This document shows positions 9,377 to 18,770 of a DNA stretch of 64,000 nucleotides, piece after piece (position 1 is the stretch's first letter; every line of letters starts with the position of its first letter). Position numbers and translations under genes: made by a program. Source of the DNA: Mesobacillus foraminis (lineage in GTDB: Bacteria > Bacillota > Bacilli > Bacillales > Cytobacillaceae); the NCBI RefSeq assembly GCF_004340465.1, contig NZ_SLVV01000015.1, forward strand, positions 38,750 through 102,749. The letters are read 5' to 3'. Under the pieces are notes generated by a model, which was not told the DNA's origin, did not search any database, and saw nothing but the letters and a program-made list of their open reading frames with translations.

Positions 9377-10873
9377 TTAGTTCCCTTGTTTCAAGCCTTC
9401 AATGCTTTCAGTAAACTCTTTTTCAATCTCGTCATTCCTTTGATAGGTAGCAAGGCTCACAAGAATGGAGACAGCAAGGTTCACTATGAAGCCAGGTACA
9501 ATTTCATATAATGGCTGACCAAGGAGGATATCGCCAAGATTGAGATTTTTCCAGAGGATGACTGTAACCGCCCCTGTGATCATCCCGAAAAGGGCACCCC
9601 AGTTGGTCATCTTCCGCCAAAACAGGCTTAAAAGGATCACCGGGCCAAACGAGGCTCCAAAGCCGGCCCACGCATATGCCACCAGGCTCAGGATGGTGTT
9701 ATCCTGGTTAAGGGCTAGTAGAGCAGCAACAACAGATACGCCAAGCACAGCCATTCTCCCAAAAAATACGAGGTGTTTGTCACTCGCGTCTTTCTTCAGC
9801 AGAACCTTGTATAAATCCTCTGTCAGAGCGCTGGATGTCACAATCAATTGTGACGAAATGGTGCTCATAATCGCTGCCAGGACAGCTGCCAGGAGGAATC
9901 CGCCGAACAATGGGTGAAAGAAAATCTGTCCCAGTTCAATGAACACGGCTTCCGGGTTCTCTAACTTGTATTGCGTATTTTGTAGATAGAATGCCCGGCC
10001 GATGAAGGCTGTCAAGATGGTTCCGATCAGGGTGAAAATCATCCAGCTCATCCCGATGCGGCGTGCATTCTTGGTTTCTTTTACCGATGATATCGCCATG
10101 AACCGCACGATGATATGCGGCTGGCCGAAATATCCAAGTCCCCAGGCTGCAGCCGAGATGATCCCAAGCAGTGTCGTGCCCTTGAAAAGGTCGAGCAAGG
10201 CAGGATCAATGGAACGGACGGTGTCAAAGGTCTCTGCCGGCCCGCCAGTCCTCGCAAACCCAAGGATTGGGACCAGAATCAAAGCAGCCAGCATGATGAG
10301 TCCCTGGACAAAGTCGGTCCAGCTAACCGCAAGGAAGCCGCCAAACAGGGTATAGGCAACAACAACAACAGCAACAATGAAGAGGCCTGTATAATAATTC
10401 AAATCAAAGGAGCTTTGGAAAAACACCGCACCAGATACCATACCTGATGAAACATAAAAGGTAAAAAAGATTAATATGACGAGCCCGGAGACAATCCTCA
10501 GCAGTTTGGACGTATCCTTGAAGCGGTTTTCCAGGTAACCCGGAATGGTGATGGAGTCATTTGCAACCTTTGTATAGGACCGCAGGCGAGGTGCAACAAG
10601 CAGCCAGTTCAGGTAGGCTCCGATTGTAAGGCCAATGGCAATCCAGGCGTCAGCAAGTCCGGTGACATAGATGCCGCCCGGGAGTCCCATCAGGAGCCAT
10701 CCGCTCATGTCTGCCGCTCCAGCGCTAAGGGCCGTGACCGCAGGGCCCAAGGAACGGCCGCCGAGCATATAATCTGTCAGGTTGTTCGTTTTCCTGTATG
10801 CATACCAGCCTATAAAAAGCATGGCCGCCATGTATATGCCAATGGAGATAAGCTGAAAAATCTCATTCGACAT
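9377..10873 (-). CDS. putP: sodium:proline symporter (PutP/OpuE type)
   Basis: A 498-aa sodium:solute symporter (SSS family) with about 13 membrane helices. Signatures are GGRSLGPAVTALSAGAADMSGWLLMG in the first third (the sodium-site region) and GYFGQPHIIVRFMAI in the middle. It moves proline into the cell with sodium. The ATG at 10873 has GAGGAGG 6 bases upstream; a 20-codon extension lacks a site. In B. subtilis the PutP-like osmotic transporter opuE sits right next to gatCAB, so this copy may be the osmoprotective OpuE-type, whereas the second copy at 35.4 kb belongs to proline catabolism. That split is inferred from synteny. Confidence 0.92.
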   Translation of the reverse strand: MSNEIFQLISIGIYMAAMLFIGWYAYRKTNNLTDYMLGGRSLGPAVTALSAGAADMSGWLLMGLPGGIYVTGLADAWIAIGLTIGAYLNWLLVAPRLRSYTKVANDSITIPGYLENRFKDTSKLLRIVSGLVILIFFTFYVSSGMVSGAVFFQSSFDLNYYTGLFIVAVVVVAYTLFGGFLAVSWTDFVQGLIMLAALILVPILGFARTGGPAETFDTVRSIDPALLDLFKGTTLLGIISAAAWGLGYFGQPHIIVRFMAISSVKETKNARRIGMSWMIFTLIGTILTAFIGRAFYLQNTQYKLENPEAVFIELGQIFFHPLFGGFLLAAVLAAIMSTISSQLIVTSSALTEDLYKVLLKKDASDKHLVFFGRMAVLGVSVVAALLALNQDNTILSLVAYAWAGFGASFGPVILLSLFWRKMTNWGALFGMITGAVTVILWKNLNLGDILLGQPLYEIVPGFIVNLAVSILVSLATYQRNDEIEKEFTESIEGLKQGN

Positions 10874-10942
10874 GTTTAACCTCCTCAAATAAATAGGTAT
10901 AAAAATACAATAATATACTGAATATTCTACCACCGCAATACA

Positions 10943-10970
10943 AATATAAATAGATTCTTTGCTAAGTCAA
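10943..10970 (-). promoter_or_regulatory. putative sigma-A promoter of the PutP/OpuE-type gene
   Basis: On the minus strand TTGACT (10970-10965), a 16-base spacer and TATATT (10948-10943). No sigma-B consensus was found here, although B. subtilis opuE has one. Confidence 0.5.
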
Positions 10971-11162
10971 AAGGAGCATTCTGGGACCTGATGATTGTAC
11001 AAGCAGACTTCTTCCCATATAATGGGTATGGTATGCTGATTCTCCTGTGAGAAGAGCATGCCGTTTTTCAATGTCAGTCAAAATTGCTTATTATTTTGCT
11101 TTTAGGCTATGATGTTAAAGGATAAAAAAGTATTAATAATTCATTTCTATAGGATGATGGGT

Positions 11163-12125
11163 ATGAAAAGAGCAAGAATTATTTATAATCCTACTTCCGG
11201 GCGGGAAATTTTTAAAAAGAGCCTGGCAGATGTGCTGATGAGGCTTGAGGAAGCAGGATATGAGGCTTCCTGCCATGCAACAACGGGGGAAGGCGATGCA
11301 ACGCATGCGGCGAGGGTTGCTGTGGAGAGGCGTTATGACCTGGTCATTGCTGCTGGCGGAGACGGAACGATCAATGAAGTCATCAACGGTATTGCCGAAC
11401 AGGAATACCGTCCAAAAATTGGCGTGATCCCTACCGGCACAACCAATGACTTTGCGAGGGCACTCCATATCCCGCGTGACATCGAAGCGGCCGTCGACAT
11501 TATTATAAAAGGTGAAAGTATTCCTGTTGATGTGGGCCGGATCAATGAAAAGTACTTTATCAATATCGCTGGAGGCGGGCGTCTAACGGAGCTGACGTAT
11601 GAAGTGCCAAGCAAGCTGAAGACTATGCTTGGGCAGCTGGCCTATTATTTAAAAGGAATCGAAATGCTGCCATCGCTGAAGGCTTCCGAAGTAAGCATTG
11701 AGTATGACGGAAAACTGTTTGAAGGCGAAGTCATGCTGTTTCTCATCGGATTGACAAACTCGGTAGGAGGGTTTGAAAGGCTCGCTCCCAATGCCTCGAT
11801 CAACGACGGGATGTTTTCACTGCTCGTTTTAAAGAAAACAAACCTTGCTGACTTTATCAGGATTGCCACTTTGGCTGTCAGGGGTGAACATATTAATGAC
11901 CCCAATGTCATTTATACCAAGGCAAACAGGATCAAAGTGCATTCAAAAGAAACCATGCAGCTGAACCTCGACGGAGAATACGGGGGCAACCTCCCTGCGG
12001 AATTTGAGAACCTTTACCGGCATATTGACGTCTTTGTTCCGCTTGATCAAATTCGTCCGGAAGACAGGCCGGATATTTGGGCTGAGACGGACATTCCGGG
12101 TCAACCAGCAGAAAACCAATCCTGA
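11163..12125 (+). CDS. dgkB: diacylglycerol kinase
   Basis: A 320-aa soluble lipid kinase that phosphorylates diacylglycerol released during lipoteichoic acid synthesis, returning it to phosphatidic acid. It starts KRARIIYNPTSGRE and has the nucleotide motif AAGGDGTINEV, the GTTNDFAR motif, and the LNLDGEY C-terminal motif. It agrees almost block by block with B. subtilis DgkB (303 aa) as remembered. The ATG at 11163 matches the known family start; upstream in-frame ATGs add a non-family extension. In B. subtilis dgkB is followed by rlmCD (yefA); here NAD salvage genes and recQ lie between them. A terminator follows. Confidence 0.95.
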   Translation: MKRARIIYNPTSGREIFKKSLADVLMRLEEAGYEASCHATTGEGDATHAARVAVERRYDLVIAAGGDGTINEVINGIAEQEYRPKIGVIPTGTTNDFARALHIPRDIEAAVDIIIKGESIPVDVGRINEKYFINIAGGGRLTELTYEVPSKLKTMLGQLAYYLKGIEMLPSLKASEVSIEYDGKLFEGEVMLFLIGLTNSVGGFERLAPNASINDGMFSLLVLKKTNLADFIRIATLAVRGEHINDPNVIYTKANRIKVHSKETMQLNLDGEYGGNLPAEFENLYRHIDVFVPLDQIRPEDRPDIWAETDIPGQPAENQS

Positions 12126-12149
12126 CAGCACGCATGCGAGAGGGTTGCC

Positions 12150-12183
12150 AGGCTTGAATTCATTTGGGATTCAGGCCTTTTTT
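12150..12183 (+). terminator. intrinsic terminator of dgkB
   Basis: GGCTTGAAT pairs with ATTCAGGCC around nine bases and is followed by six T. Confidence 0.85.
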
Positions 12184-12227
12184 GGTTTTGAGGGCCGATG
12201 GGTGATGAAGGCAAGATGAAGGCAGCA

Positions 12228-12455
12228 AGATCATATCATTGGATTGGTGAAGATGGGGCCAGAATTCAATAGAATATAGACGTCATAGCGGCAATGAAGA
12301 CCAAATCGACGCGAAAATCCGAAAGAGGATGACATCATATCATCGTTGAAGATGAAACTGGAGCAAACCTCAATAAAAAGTAGACAGCATCATGCCGTTG
12401 ACGAAATCCAATAGGAATCCAATGAGAAGCTGTCATCATCTCCCATGAAGACCTG
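12228..12455. repeat. eroded tandem repeat array, about 52-bp unit
   Basis: Four to five diverged units. Each has a TCAT-rich block followed 6-10 bases later by (A/T)TGAAGA or a close variant. The TGAAGA-type blocks start at 12294, 12346 and 12398, exactly 52 bases apart; the outer units are offset by 47-50. The layout (TCAT block, gap, TGAAGAC block) resembles the well-kept array at 54.3 kb. The region 12126-12632 between dgkB and pncA holds no gene. Confidence 0.55.
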
Positions 12456-12632
12456 GGGAGCCCTCACTTAGAAAAAAAAGCAGGACACGGTTTCCCTCCA
12501 TCCGAAAAATAAGGATATTTTATGTATTTTACTTTTTTAAATATAAAAAGTTGATGAATTCCCGCGAATCGAAGAAAATAAAGGGTAAAATAAAAGAAAA
12601 ATTGAAAAAGAGCGGAGAACGGAGGGGACACG

Positions 12633-13184
12633 ATGGAAAAGAGAGCACTTATTAATATTGATTATACATATGATTTTGTAGCGGATGACGGGGCTTTGAC
12701 CTGCGGAGAGCCTGGGCAGCGGATTGAATCAAAGGTTGTGGAACTGACGGAGGAATTTATTGCGAACGGAGACCTCGTTGTATTTGCTATTGATGTGCAT
12801 GATAAAGGGGATGAATTCCATCCTGAAACAAAGCTGTATCCTCCACATAATATCCGCGGAACCAAAGGGAGAGATTTATACGGAAGCTTAAAGAAAGTTT
12901 ATGAAGACCACCAGGGGCGTGACAATGTCTGTTATCTTGATAAAACCCGCTACTCCGCATTTGCCGGAACAGATCTTGAAATCAAATTGCGTGAACGGGG
13001 AATTACAGAAGTCCACCTTGTGGGTGTATGCACCGACATTTGTGTCCTGCATACAGCAGTAGATGCTTATAATCGCGGGTTTCAAATCGTTGTATATAAA
13101 GATGCAGTGGCCTCTTTCAACCAGGAAGGGCATCATTGGGCACTTGGTCATTTTGAGGGTGCCATGGGGGCAAACGTAAAGTAG
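12633..13184 (+). CDS. pncA: nicotinamidase (isochorismatase-like hydrolase)
   Basis: A 183-aa enzyme that deamidates nicotinamide to nicotinate for NAD salvage. The Asp-Lys-Cys triad is visible: Asp10 in LINIDYTYDF, Lys104 in YLDKTRYSAF and Cys137 in GVCTDICV. Metal-site residues are in FAIDVHDKGDEFHPE. Length equals B. subtilis YueJ/PncA. The start has GGAGGGGACACG upstream. pncB begins 41 bases after the stop and supplies the next step, so the pair forms an operon that turns nicotinamide into nicotinate mononucleotide. Confidence 0.93.
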   Translation: MEKRALINIDYTYDFVADDGALTCGEPGQRIESKVVELTEEFIANGDLVVFAIDVHDKGDEFHPETKLYPPHNIRGTKGRDLYGSLKKVYEDHQGRDNVCYLDKTRYSAFAGTDLEIKLRERGITEVHLVGVCTDICVLHTAVDAYNRGFQIVVYKDAVASFNQEGHHWALGHFEGAMGANVK

Positions 13185-13225
13185 ACAGATCGTTCAACAT
13201 GAAGCGGAATTCGGAGGTTAGTTTA

Positions 13226-14704
13226 ATGGCAAGCAAATATAATGATGATAGTTTTATGCTTCATACGGATCTTTACCAAATTAATATGGTGGAGACGTAT
13301 TGGCGGGATGGAATCCATAATCGCAGGGCCGTTTTCGAGCTCTTTTTCAGGAAGCTCCCTTTTGGAAATGGATATGCGGTCTATGCAGGGCTTGAGAAAA
13401 TTGTCAGCATCATCAAGAACTTTAAGTTCACGGAGGATGATATAGAATATCTTAAATCCGAATGCGGGTACGGGGATGATTTTCTTGAATACCTTGCAAA
13501 TATGAAGTTTACCGGAACAATCCGCTCCATGAAGGAAGGGGAAATTGTTTTTGCGGGTGAGCCGCTCATCAGAATTGATGCACCGCTTGCGGAAGCTCAG
13601 CTGATTGAAACGGTGCTCCTGAACATTGTTAATTATCAGACGCTGATTGCGACGAAGGCTTCACGGATCAAGCATGTTCTTCTTAATGAGATGGCCCTTG
13701 AATTCGGTTCACGGCGTGCCCAGGAAATGGAGGCCGCCATCTGGGGTGCCCGCTCCGCCTATATTGCGGGGTTTGAAGCAACGAGCAATGTGAGGGCCGG
13801 CAAGGTATTTGGCATCCCGATTTCAGGTACCCATGCCCATTCCATGGTTCAGGCTTACCGCGATGAGTATACAGCCTTCCGCAAATATGCCGAGACACAT
13901 AAGGATTGTGTTTTTTTAGTGGATACTTATGATACCCTTCGTTCCGGAGTGCCGAACGCCATTCGGGTGGCAAAGGAATTCGGGGATAAAATAAATTTTA
14001 TCGGAATCCGTCTGGACAGCGGGGATCTGGCTTATTTATCCAAAGAAGCAAGAAGGATGCTTGATGAAGCAGGCTTCACGGAGGCGCATGTTGTGGCGTC
14101 CAGTGACCTTGATGAATACACGATCATGAACCTGAAAGCCCAGGGAGCGAAAATCGACACTTGGGGGATTGGGACAAAGCTAATCACTGCCTATGATCAG
14201 CCGGCGCTTGGGGCCGTTTATAAAATTGTCTCCATTGAAGACGAGAATGGGAAGATGAATGATACGATTAAAATCTCCTCAAACCCTGAAAAGGTGACAA
14301 CTCCAGGCTTGAAGAAGGTCTACCGGATCATCAATCAAACCAACGGACGTTCGGAAGGGGATTATATCGCCCTTGAAGAGGAGAATCCTCAAGGCGAGGA
14401 ACGCTTAAAAATGTTCCACCCGACCCATACGTATATCAGCAAGTTTGTAACCAATTTTGAGGCGAGGGACCTCCACCAGGATATTTTTGTGAACGGCGAG
14501 CAGGTATATACCCTCCCGGATCTGGAAGAAATCAGAAAATACTCATCTGACTCCCTAAACCTGTTGTGGGATGAATATCAGCGCTCACTTAACCCGGAGG
14601 AATATCCCGTGGACCTCAGCCAAAAATGCTGGGATAACAAGATGCGCAACATTGAAGAAGTCAGGGACAAAGTCGCTGCTCTCGGAGAAAGTCATCATCG
14701 GTAA
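13226..14704 (+). CDS. pncB: nicotinate phosphoribosyltransferase
   Basis: A 492-aa enzyme that joins nicotinate and PRPP to give nicotinate mononucleotide, with ATP. It has the N-terminal HTDLYQINM, the FELFFRKLPF region, EFGSRRAQ and SGTHAHS in the active-site area, and IRLDSGDLAYLS in the phosphoribosyl-binding barrel. The ATG at 13226 has CGGAGGTTAG upstream and matches the family start. It works downstream of the preceding pncA product. Length agrees with B. subtilis YueK (about 490). Confidence 0.95.
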   Translation: MASKYNDDSFMLHTDLYQINMVETYWRDGIHNRRAVFELFFRKLPFGNGYAVYAGLEKIVSIIKNFKFTEDDIEYLKSECGYGDDFLEYLANMKFTGTIRSMKEGEIVFAGEPLIRIDAPLAEAQLIETVLLNIVNYQTLIATKASRIKHVLLNEMALEFGSRRAQEMEAAIWGARSAYIAGFEATSNVRAGKVFGIPISGTHAHSMVQAYRDEYTAFRKYAETHKDCVFLVDTYDTLRSGVPNAIRVAKEFGDKINFIGIRLDSGDLAYLSKEARRMLDEAGFTEAHVVASSDLDEYTIMNLKAQGAKIDTWGIGTKLITAYDQPALGAVYKIVSIEDENGKMNDTIKISSNPEKVTTPGLKKVYRIINQTNGRSEGDYIALEEENPQGEERLKMFHPTHTYISKFVTNFEARDLHQDIFVNGEQVYTLPDLEEIRKYSSDSLNLLWDEYQRSLNPEEYPVDLSQKCWDNKMRNIEEVRDKVAALGESHHR

Positions 14705-14710
14705 AAATTA

Positions 14711-14737
14711 GGGCTGGCCTATATCGGGCTAGCCCTT
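14711..14737 (+). terminator. intrinsic terminator of pncAB
   Basis: GGGCTGGCC pairs with GGCTAGCCC (one G-T pair) around seven bases, then a short T-containing tail. Confidence 0.65.
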
Positions 14738-14853
14738 CATTTCGCCTCCAATCGACGAAAGTATGTTACTATAAAAACAGAAAATCCCCCGACAACATCT
14801 CAAAACTTCCCCCAAGAAATTAGAAAGTCTGCATTCGAAAGGAGCCATCAATC

Positions 14854-16992
14854 TTGCTAAATCAAGCCCTTCAACATCTTAAAAACTATTTTGGCTATTC
14901 CTCCTTCCGCAATGGTCAGGAGCGGGCAATTACCTCTGTTCTGGAAGGAAATAATACAGTCTGCGTCATGCCTACAGGCGGAGGGAAATCCATCGTCTAT
15001 CAAATTCCGGCTTTGATCATGCCTGGAACCACTCTGGTTATTTCGCCTCTGATCTCCCTTATGAAGGATCAGGTGGATACACTTCTGCAGCTGGGAATAC
15101 CCGCCGCCTTTATCAATAGTTCCCTAAGTGCAAGGGAGGCGGCCGAAACAATGGAAGAGGCTGTCCAGGGAGGGTACAAGCTTCTATATGTTGCGCCTGA
15201 ACGCCTTGAATCACGGGAATTTACCGAGACGCTGAAACGAATCGATATCCCTCTTGTGGCAGTCGATGAGGCACACTGTATTTCCCAATGGGGCCACGAT
15301 TTCCGGCCAAGCTATCTTCAGATTGCCCGGATGGTCAACAATTTGCCGGGGAACCCCGTGGTGCTGGCTCTGACTGCAACGGCAACACCTCAGGTTCGTG
15401 AGGATATTTGTGCTTCGCTTTACATCGATCCCGCCCATTCAGTCCTGACTGGGTTTGAACGGACCAATCTGTCCTTTTCGGTCATCAAAGGCCAGGACAG
15501 GCAAGCCTATCTGAAGGATTATGTGAAAAAGAACAGCAAAGAAGCAGGGATTATCTATGCAGCAACCAGAAAGACCGTTGACCAGCTCCATGAATGGCTC
15601 CGTAAGGAAAATATTGATGCTGCGCGTTATCATGCAGGAATGAGCGACGCAGAGCGGTCTGCGGAACAAGAAAGGTTTCTCCAGGATAAAGCGGATGTAA
15701 TGGTGGCGACTTCTGCATTTGGCATGGGCATCGATAAATCCAATATCCGCTATGTGGTCCACTTTCAAATGCCAAAAAACATGGAAAGCTATTATCAGGA
15801 AGCAGGACGTGCAGGGCGTGATGGCCTGGACAGTGAATGTGTCCTCTTATACTCTCCTCAGGATGTCCAGATTCAACGATTCTTGATTGACCAGTCCTCA
15901 GAGCAGGGAAGGATGTCACAGGAGCTTCAAAAGCTGCAGCAGATGGCAGATTATTGCCATACGGAAAACTGCCTGCAGGCTTTTATCCTCGAGTATTTTG
16001 GGGAGCATGAAGCCTATGCCTGCGGACGCTGCGGAAATTGCACAGACTCGCGCTCAAGTGTTGAGGTTACCCGCGAAGCCCAGATGGTGCTGAGCTGCAT
16101 CATCAGGATGGGCCAGAGGTTTGGCAAGGCATTGACCGCTGCAGTCCTGACCGGGTCAAAAAATAAGAAAATAGTTGAACTTGGCTTTGATAAACTGCCA
16201 ACCTACGGAATCATGAAGGATCAAAGTGCCAAACAGGCTGGCGAACTGATTGAATTCCTTATCTCTGCCAATTTGATCGGGGTGGAGCACGGGACTTATC
16301 CAACGATTTATGTGACAGCTGCCGGAAAGGATGTCCTTACTGGAAAGCAGCAGGTATTCCGGAAAGAAGCGGTGAAAATTCGCCAGGTATCGAATGACGA
16401 TCCACTGTTTGAAGAACTGAGGCAGCTCAGGAAATCAGTGGCCGAAGCAGAGAAAGTGCCACCGTTTGTGATTTTCTCAGATTCCTCCCTGAAGGATATG
16501 TGCGCCAAGCTTCCTCAGGATAACGAGGAATTCGTTGGTGTTTCCGGCGTTGGTGCCAATAAGCTCGAAAAGTATGGAGAGGTATTTATCAAAGCCATCG
16601 CCGCTTATTGTGCCGCCCATCCTGAGAGAGAAAAGGTGCTTGCCCCATCCCAGCCTGCCAAGCCTGCGAAAAAGGCTGTCACCGATTCCCATCTTGAAAC
16701 CTACAAGCTTCATCAGGAAGGGATGACTGTACCAGAAATAGCCGGAAAACGGGAGCTAGCGGAAAGTACAATTGAAAATCACTTGATGCAATGCATCCAG
16801 CATGGAATGGAAGTCGACTATAGCCTGTTGATACCTGAAGAATTCCTGGCGCTATTGGACGATGCAGTTGGAGAGGCTGGACGGGAAAGGCTCAAGCCGA
16901 TCAAGGAATTGCTTCCGGATAAAATCAGCTATTTTATGATAAAAGCCTTTTTATACAAGCTGCGCGAAAAGGAGAAGGCTCCTGCAGAGTAA
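14854..16992 (+). CDS. recQ: ATP-dependent DNA helicase RecQ
   Basis: A 712-aa 3'-5' DNA helicase. Motifs seen in order: MPTGGGKSIVYQ (Walker A, near residue 45), DEAHCISQWGHDFRP (motif II and the aromatic loop), ALTATAT, GMGIDK, and QEAGRAGRDG. The RecQ zinc-binding cysteines follow (CHTENC, CGRCGNC near residues 370-395), then a winged helix, an HRDC domain around 510-585 and a C-terminal helix-turn-helix of the type seen in long Bacillus RecQ proteins. The start is TTG with AAAGGAG about 9 bases upstream. It acts in recombination and replication-fork repair. rlmCD follows after 72 bases. Confidence 0.95.
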   Translation: MLNQALQHLKNYFGYSSFRNGQERAITSVLEGNNTVCVMPTGGGKSIVYQIPALIMPGTTLVISPLISLMKDQVDTLLQLGIPAAFINSSLSAREAAETMEEAVQGGYKLLYVAPERLESREFTETLKRIDIPLVAVDEAHCISQWGHDFRPSYLQIARMVNNLPGNPVVLALTATATPQVREDICASLYIDPAHSVLTGFERTNLSFSVIKGQDRQAYLKDYVKKNSKEAGIIYAATRKTVDQLHEWLRKENIDAARYHAGMSDAERSAEQERFLQDKADVMVATSAFGMGIDKSNIRYVVHFQMPKNMESYYQEAGRAGRDGLDSECVLLYSPQDVQIQRFLIDQSSEQGRMSQELQKLQQMADYCHTENCLQAFILEYFGEHEAYACGRCGNCTDSRSSVEVTREAQMVLSCIIRMGQRFGKALTAAVLTGSKNKKIVELGFDKLPTYGIMKDQSAKQAGELIEFLISANLIGVEHGTYPTIYVTAAGKDVLTGKQQVFRKEAVKIRQVSNDDPLFEELRQLRKSVAEAEKVPPFVIFSDSSLKDMCAKLPQDNEEFVGVSGVGANKLEKYGEVFIKAIAAYCAAHPEREKVLAPSQPAKPAKKAVTDSHLETYKLHQEGMTVPEIAGKRELAESTIENHLMQCIQHGMEVDYSLLIPEEFLALLDDAVGEAGRERLKPIKELLPDKISYFMIKAFLYKLREKEKAPAE

Positions 16993-17064
16993 TAGGTGAT
17001 TTCGCATTTGCCTCCCTGATGTGATAAAATCGTGGATAGCGAATTTACTGCAAAGGAAGATTGG

Positions 17065-18435
17065 ATGAGCAAAACATTGCCGGTTCAAAAGAACGATTAT
17101 ATAGACGCAGAATTTACAGATTTGACGCACGATGGAGCGGGAGTTGCCAAGGTGGAAGGCTACCCGATTTTTGTGCCTGGAGGCCTGCCGGGCGAGAAGG
17201 CAAAGATCAAGGTCATTAAGGTAAATAAGGGCTATGGCTTTGGCCGTCTGGTGGAAATCCTTGAACGGAGCCATTTCCGCGTTGAAGTCTCCGAGGAAGA
17301 TGCCCATAAATATGGAGGCTGCCAGCTTCAGCATATTAGCTACGAAGGACAGCTGGAATATAAGAAAAGCCAGGTGGAGCAAGTGCTCACTCGCATTGGT
17401 AAGCTGGATAATGTAAAAGTTCATCCTGTGCTTGGAATGGAGCATCCATGGCATTACCGGAATAAGGCGCAGGTGCCGGTAGGAGAAAAGGACGGAAAGC
17501 TGGTTGCCGGGTTTTTCAAGCCGCGCAGCCATGAAATCGTTGATACAGATGAAAGCCTGATCCAGCTTCCGGAGGTCAACGAGGCCATCCAGACCGTGAA
17601 GGAAATCTGCAGCGAGCTTGGCATCAAGGCTTATGATGAGCAAACCCATAAAGGCGATCTCCGCCATATCATGGCCCGCTACGGGAAACAGACAGGAGAG
17701 CTGATGGTGGTCCTGATTACCCGGACAGCGGAGCTTCCTCAAAAAAATCAGCTGATTGAAAAAATGACCGCCAGGCTTCCAAAGCTTAAGTCCATCGTCC
17801 ATAATATCAATTCAAAACGGACAAACGTCATCTTAGGGGACAAAATCAACATTCTTTGGGGCAATGAAGTCATTTATGATTATATTGGCAATGTGAAGTT
17901 TGCCATCTCGGCTTTAAGCTTTTATCAGGTGAACCCTGACCAGACCAAGGTGCTTTACGATAAAGCATTGGAATATGCAGGTCTCAGCGGGGGAGAAACA
18001 GTGATTGATGCTTATTGCGGCATCGGTACGATTTCATTGTTCCTTGCTCAAAAAGCCGGGAAGGTCTATGGAGTCGAAATTGTCCCGGAGGCAATCGAAG
18101 ACGCCAAAAGGAATGCCGCCCTGAACGAAATCACCAACGCGAAATTTGCGGTGGGGGAAGCGGAGACGGTCATCCCCAAATGGTACGAAGATGGGGTCAG
18201 GGCAGATGTCCTTGTGGTGGACCCGCCGCGTAAAGGCTGTGATGAGGCATTGTTAAAAACAATCATTGAAATGAAGCCAAAGAAAGTCGTCTATGTCAGC
18301 TGCAACCCAGCAACGCTGGCCCGTGATTTGCGGATCCTGGAGGACGGAGGCTACACTACGCTCGAAGTGCAGCCGGTCGATATGTTCCCGCAGACAACAC
18401 ATGTAGAATGTGTTGCAAAGCTTGTGCTGAGATAA
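17065..18435 (+). CDS. rlmCD: 23S rRNA (uracil-C5)-methyltransferase RlmCD/RlmD family
   Basis: A 456-aa SAM-dependent RNA methyltransferase. An N-terminal TRAM domain (residues about 8-66) binds RNA. The central DAYCGIGT motif binds SAM, DPPRKGC and [11 protein letters not shown] carry the catalytic loop, and the C-terminus has the family [10 protein letters not shown] motif. B. subtilis RlmCD (YefA) makes m5U747 and m5U1939. Oddly, the iron-sulfur motif is broken: where relatives have C-x5-C-x2-C, this protein reads [11 protein letters not shown], so only Cys86 remains; the fourth Cys is also Ser in ESLIQ. The ATG at 17065 has AAGGAAGA upstream. Confidence 0.93.
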   Translation: MSKTLPVQKNDYIDAEFTDLTHDGAGVAKVEGYPIFVPGGLPGEKAKIKVIKVNKGYGFGRLVEILERSHFRVEVSEEDAHKYGGCQLQHISYEGQLEYKKSQVEQVLTRIGKLDNVKVHPVLGMEHPWHYRNKAQVPVGEKDGKLVAGFFKPRSHEIVDTDESLIQLPEVNEAIQTVKEICSELGIKAYDEQTHKGDLRHIMARYGKQTGELMVVLITRTAELPQKNQLIEKMTARLPKLKSIVHNINSKRTNVILGDKINILWGNEVIYDYIGNVKFAISALSFYQVNPDQTKVLYDKALEYAGLSGGETVIDAYCGIGTISLFLAQKAGKVYGVEIVPEAIEDAKRNAALNEITNAKFAVGEAETVIPKWYEDGVRADVLVVDPPRKGCDEALLKTIIEMKPKKVVYVSCNPATLARDLRILEDGGYTTLEVQPVDMFPQTTHVECVAKLVLR

Positions 18436-18446
18436 TAAAATTTTAC

Positions 18447-18478
18447 GGCCTAGTAGGTGCATACTGGGCCATTTTTTG
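18447..18478 (+). terminator. intrinsic terminator of rlmCD
   Basis: GGCCTAGT pairs with ACTGGGCC (one G-T pair), followed by ATTTTTT. Confidence 0.75.
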
Positions 18479-18608
18479 TACCCGCATAGGAGACCTTGTA
18501 AAGTGTCTTTTAACAAAAAAGAACATACTTTGAGGTATGCCAATTGCGAGTAATTAGAGTAAAACTTTTTATTTTAACTCACAATAAAATAGGTTGTCAA
18601 TAATAAAT

Positions 18609-18636
18609 TTGCAATATTTTTTAAAAATGTTATAAT
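18609..18636 (+). promoter_or_regulatory. sigma-A promoter of the unknown gene at 18843
   Basis: TTGCAA (18609-18614), a 16-base spacer and TATAAT (18631-18636) in very AT-rich DNA. Predicted transcription start is near 18643, about 200 bases before the gene, leaving a long leader. Confidence 0.65.
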
Positions 18637-18656
18637 AGTCTTATAATGGTTTTTTT

Positions 18657-18714
18657 ATCGTATCCGATCTCCGCTGTATTTTTTTGCAGATAGAATGATG
18701 GATACGTTTTTTTT
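18657..18714 (+). terminator. leader terminator (possible attenuator)
   Basis: CGTATCC (18659-18665) pairs with GGATACG (18700-18706) and is followed directly by eight T. The 34-base loop contains a smaller CTG/CAG hairpin around a T run. It lies only about 15-70 bases downstream of the predicted start, so most transcripts could stop here unless read-through is regulated. No known riboswitch class was recognised. Confidence 0.55.
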
Positions 18715-18770
18715 ATAACCTTTTTTAATCCGGAGAAAAAGCAAACAGTTGTGTGAACTTTAAAGGAAAG

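Noticed and set aside
16951..17802. 283-codon minus-strand frame opposite rlmCD and the recQ end
   Set aside because: Shadow of rlmCD; no ribosome site, low-complexity hydrophobic and His-rich composition, no family match.
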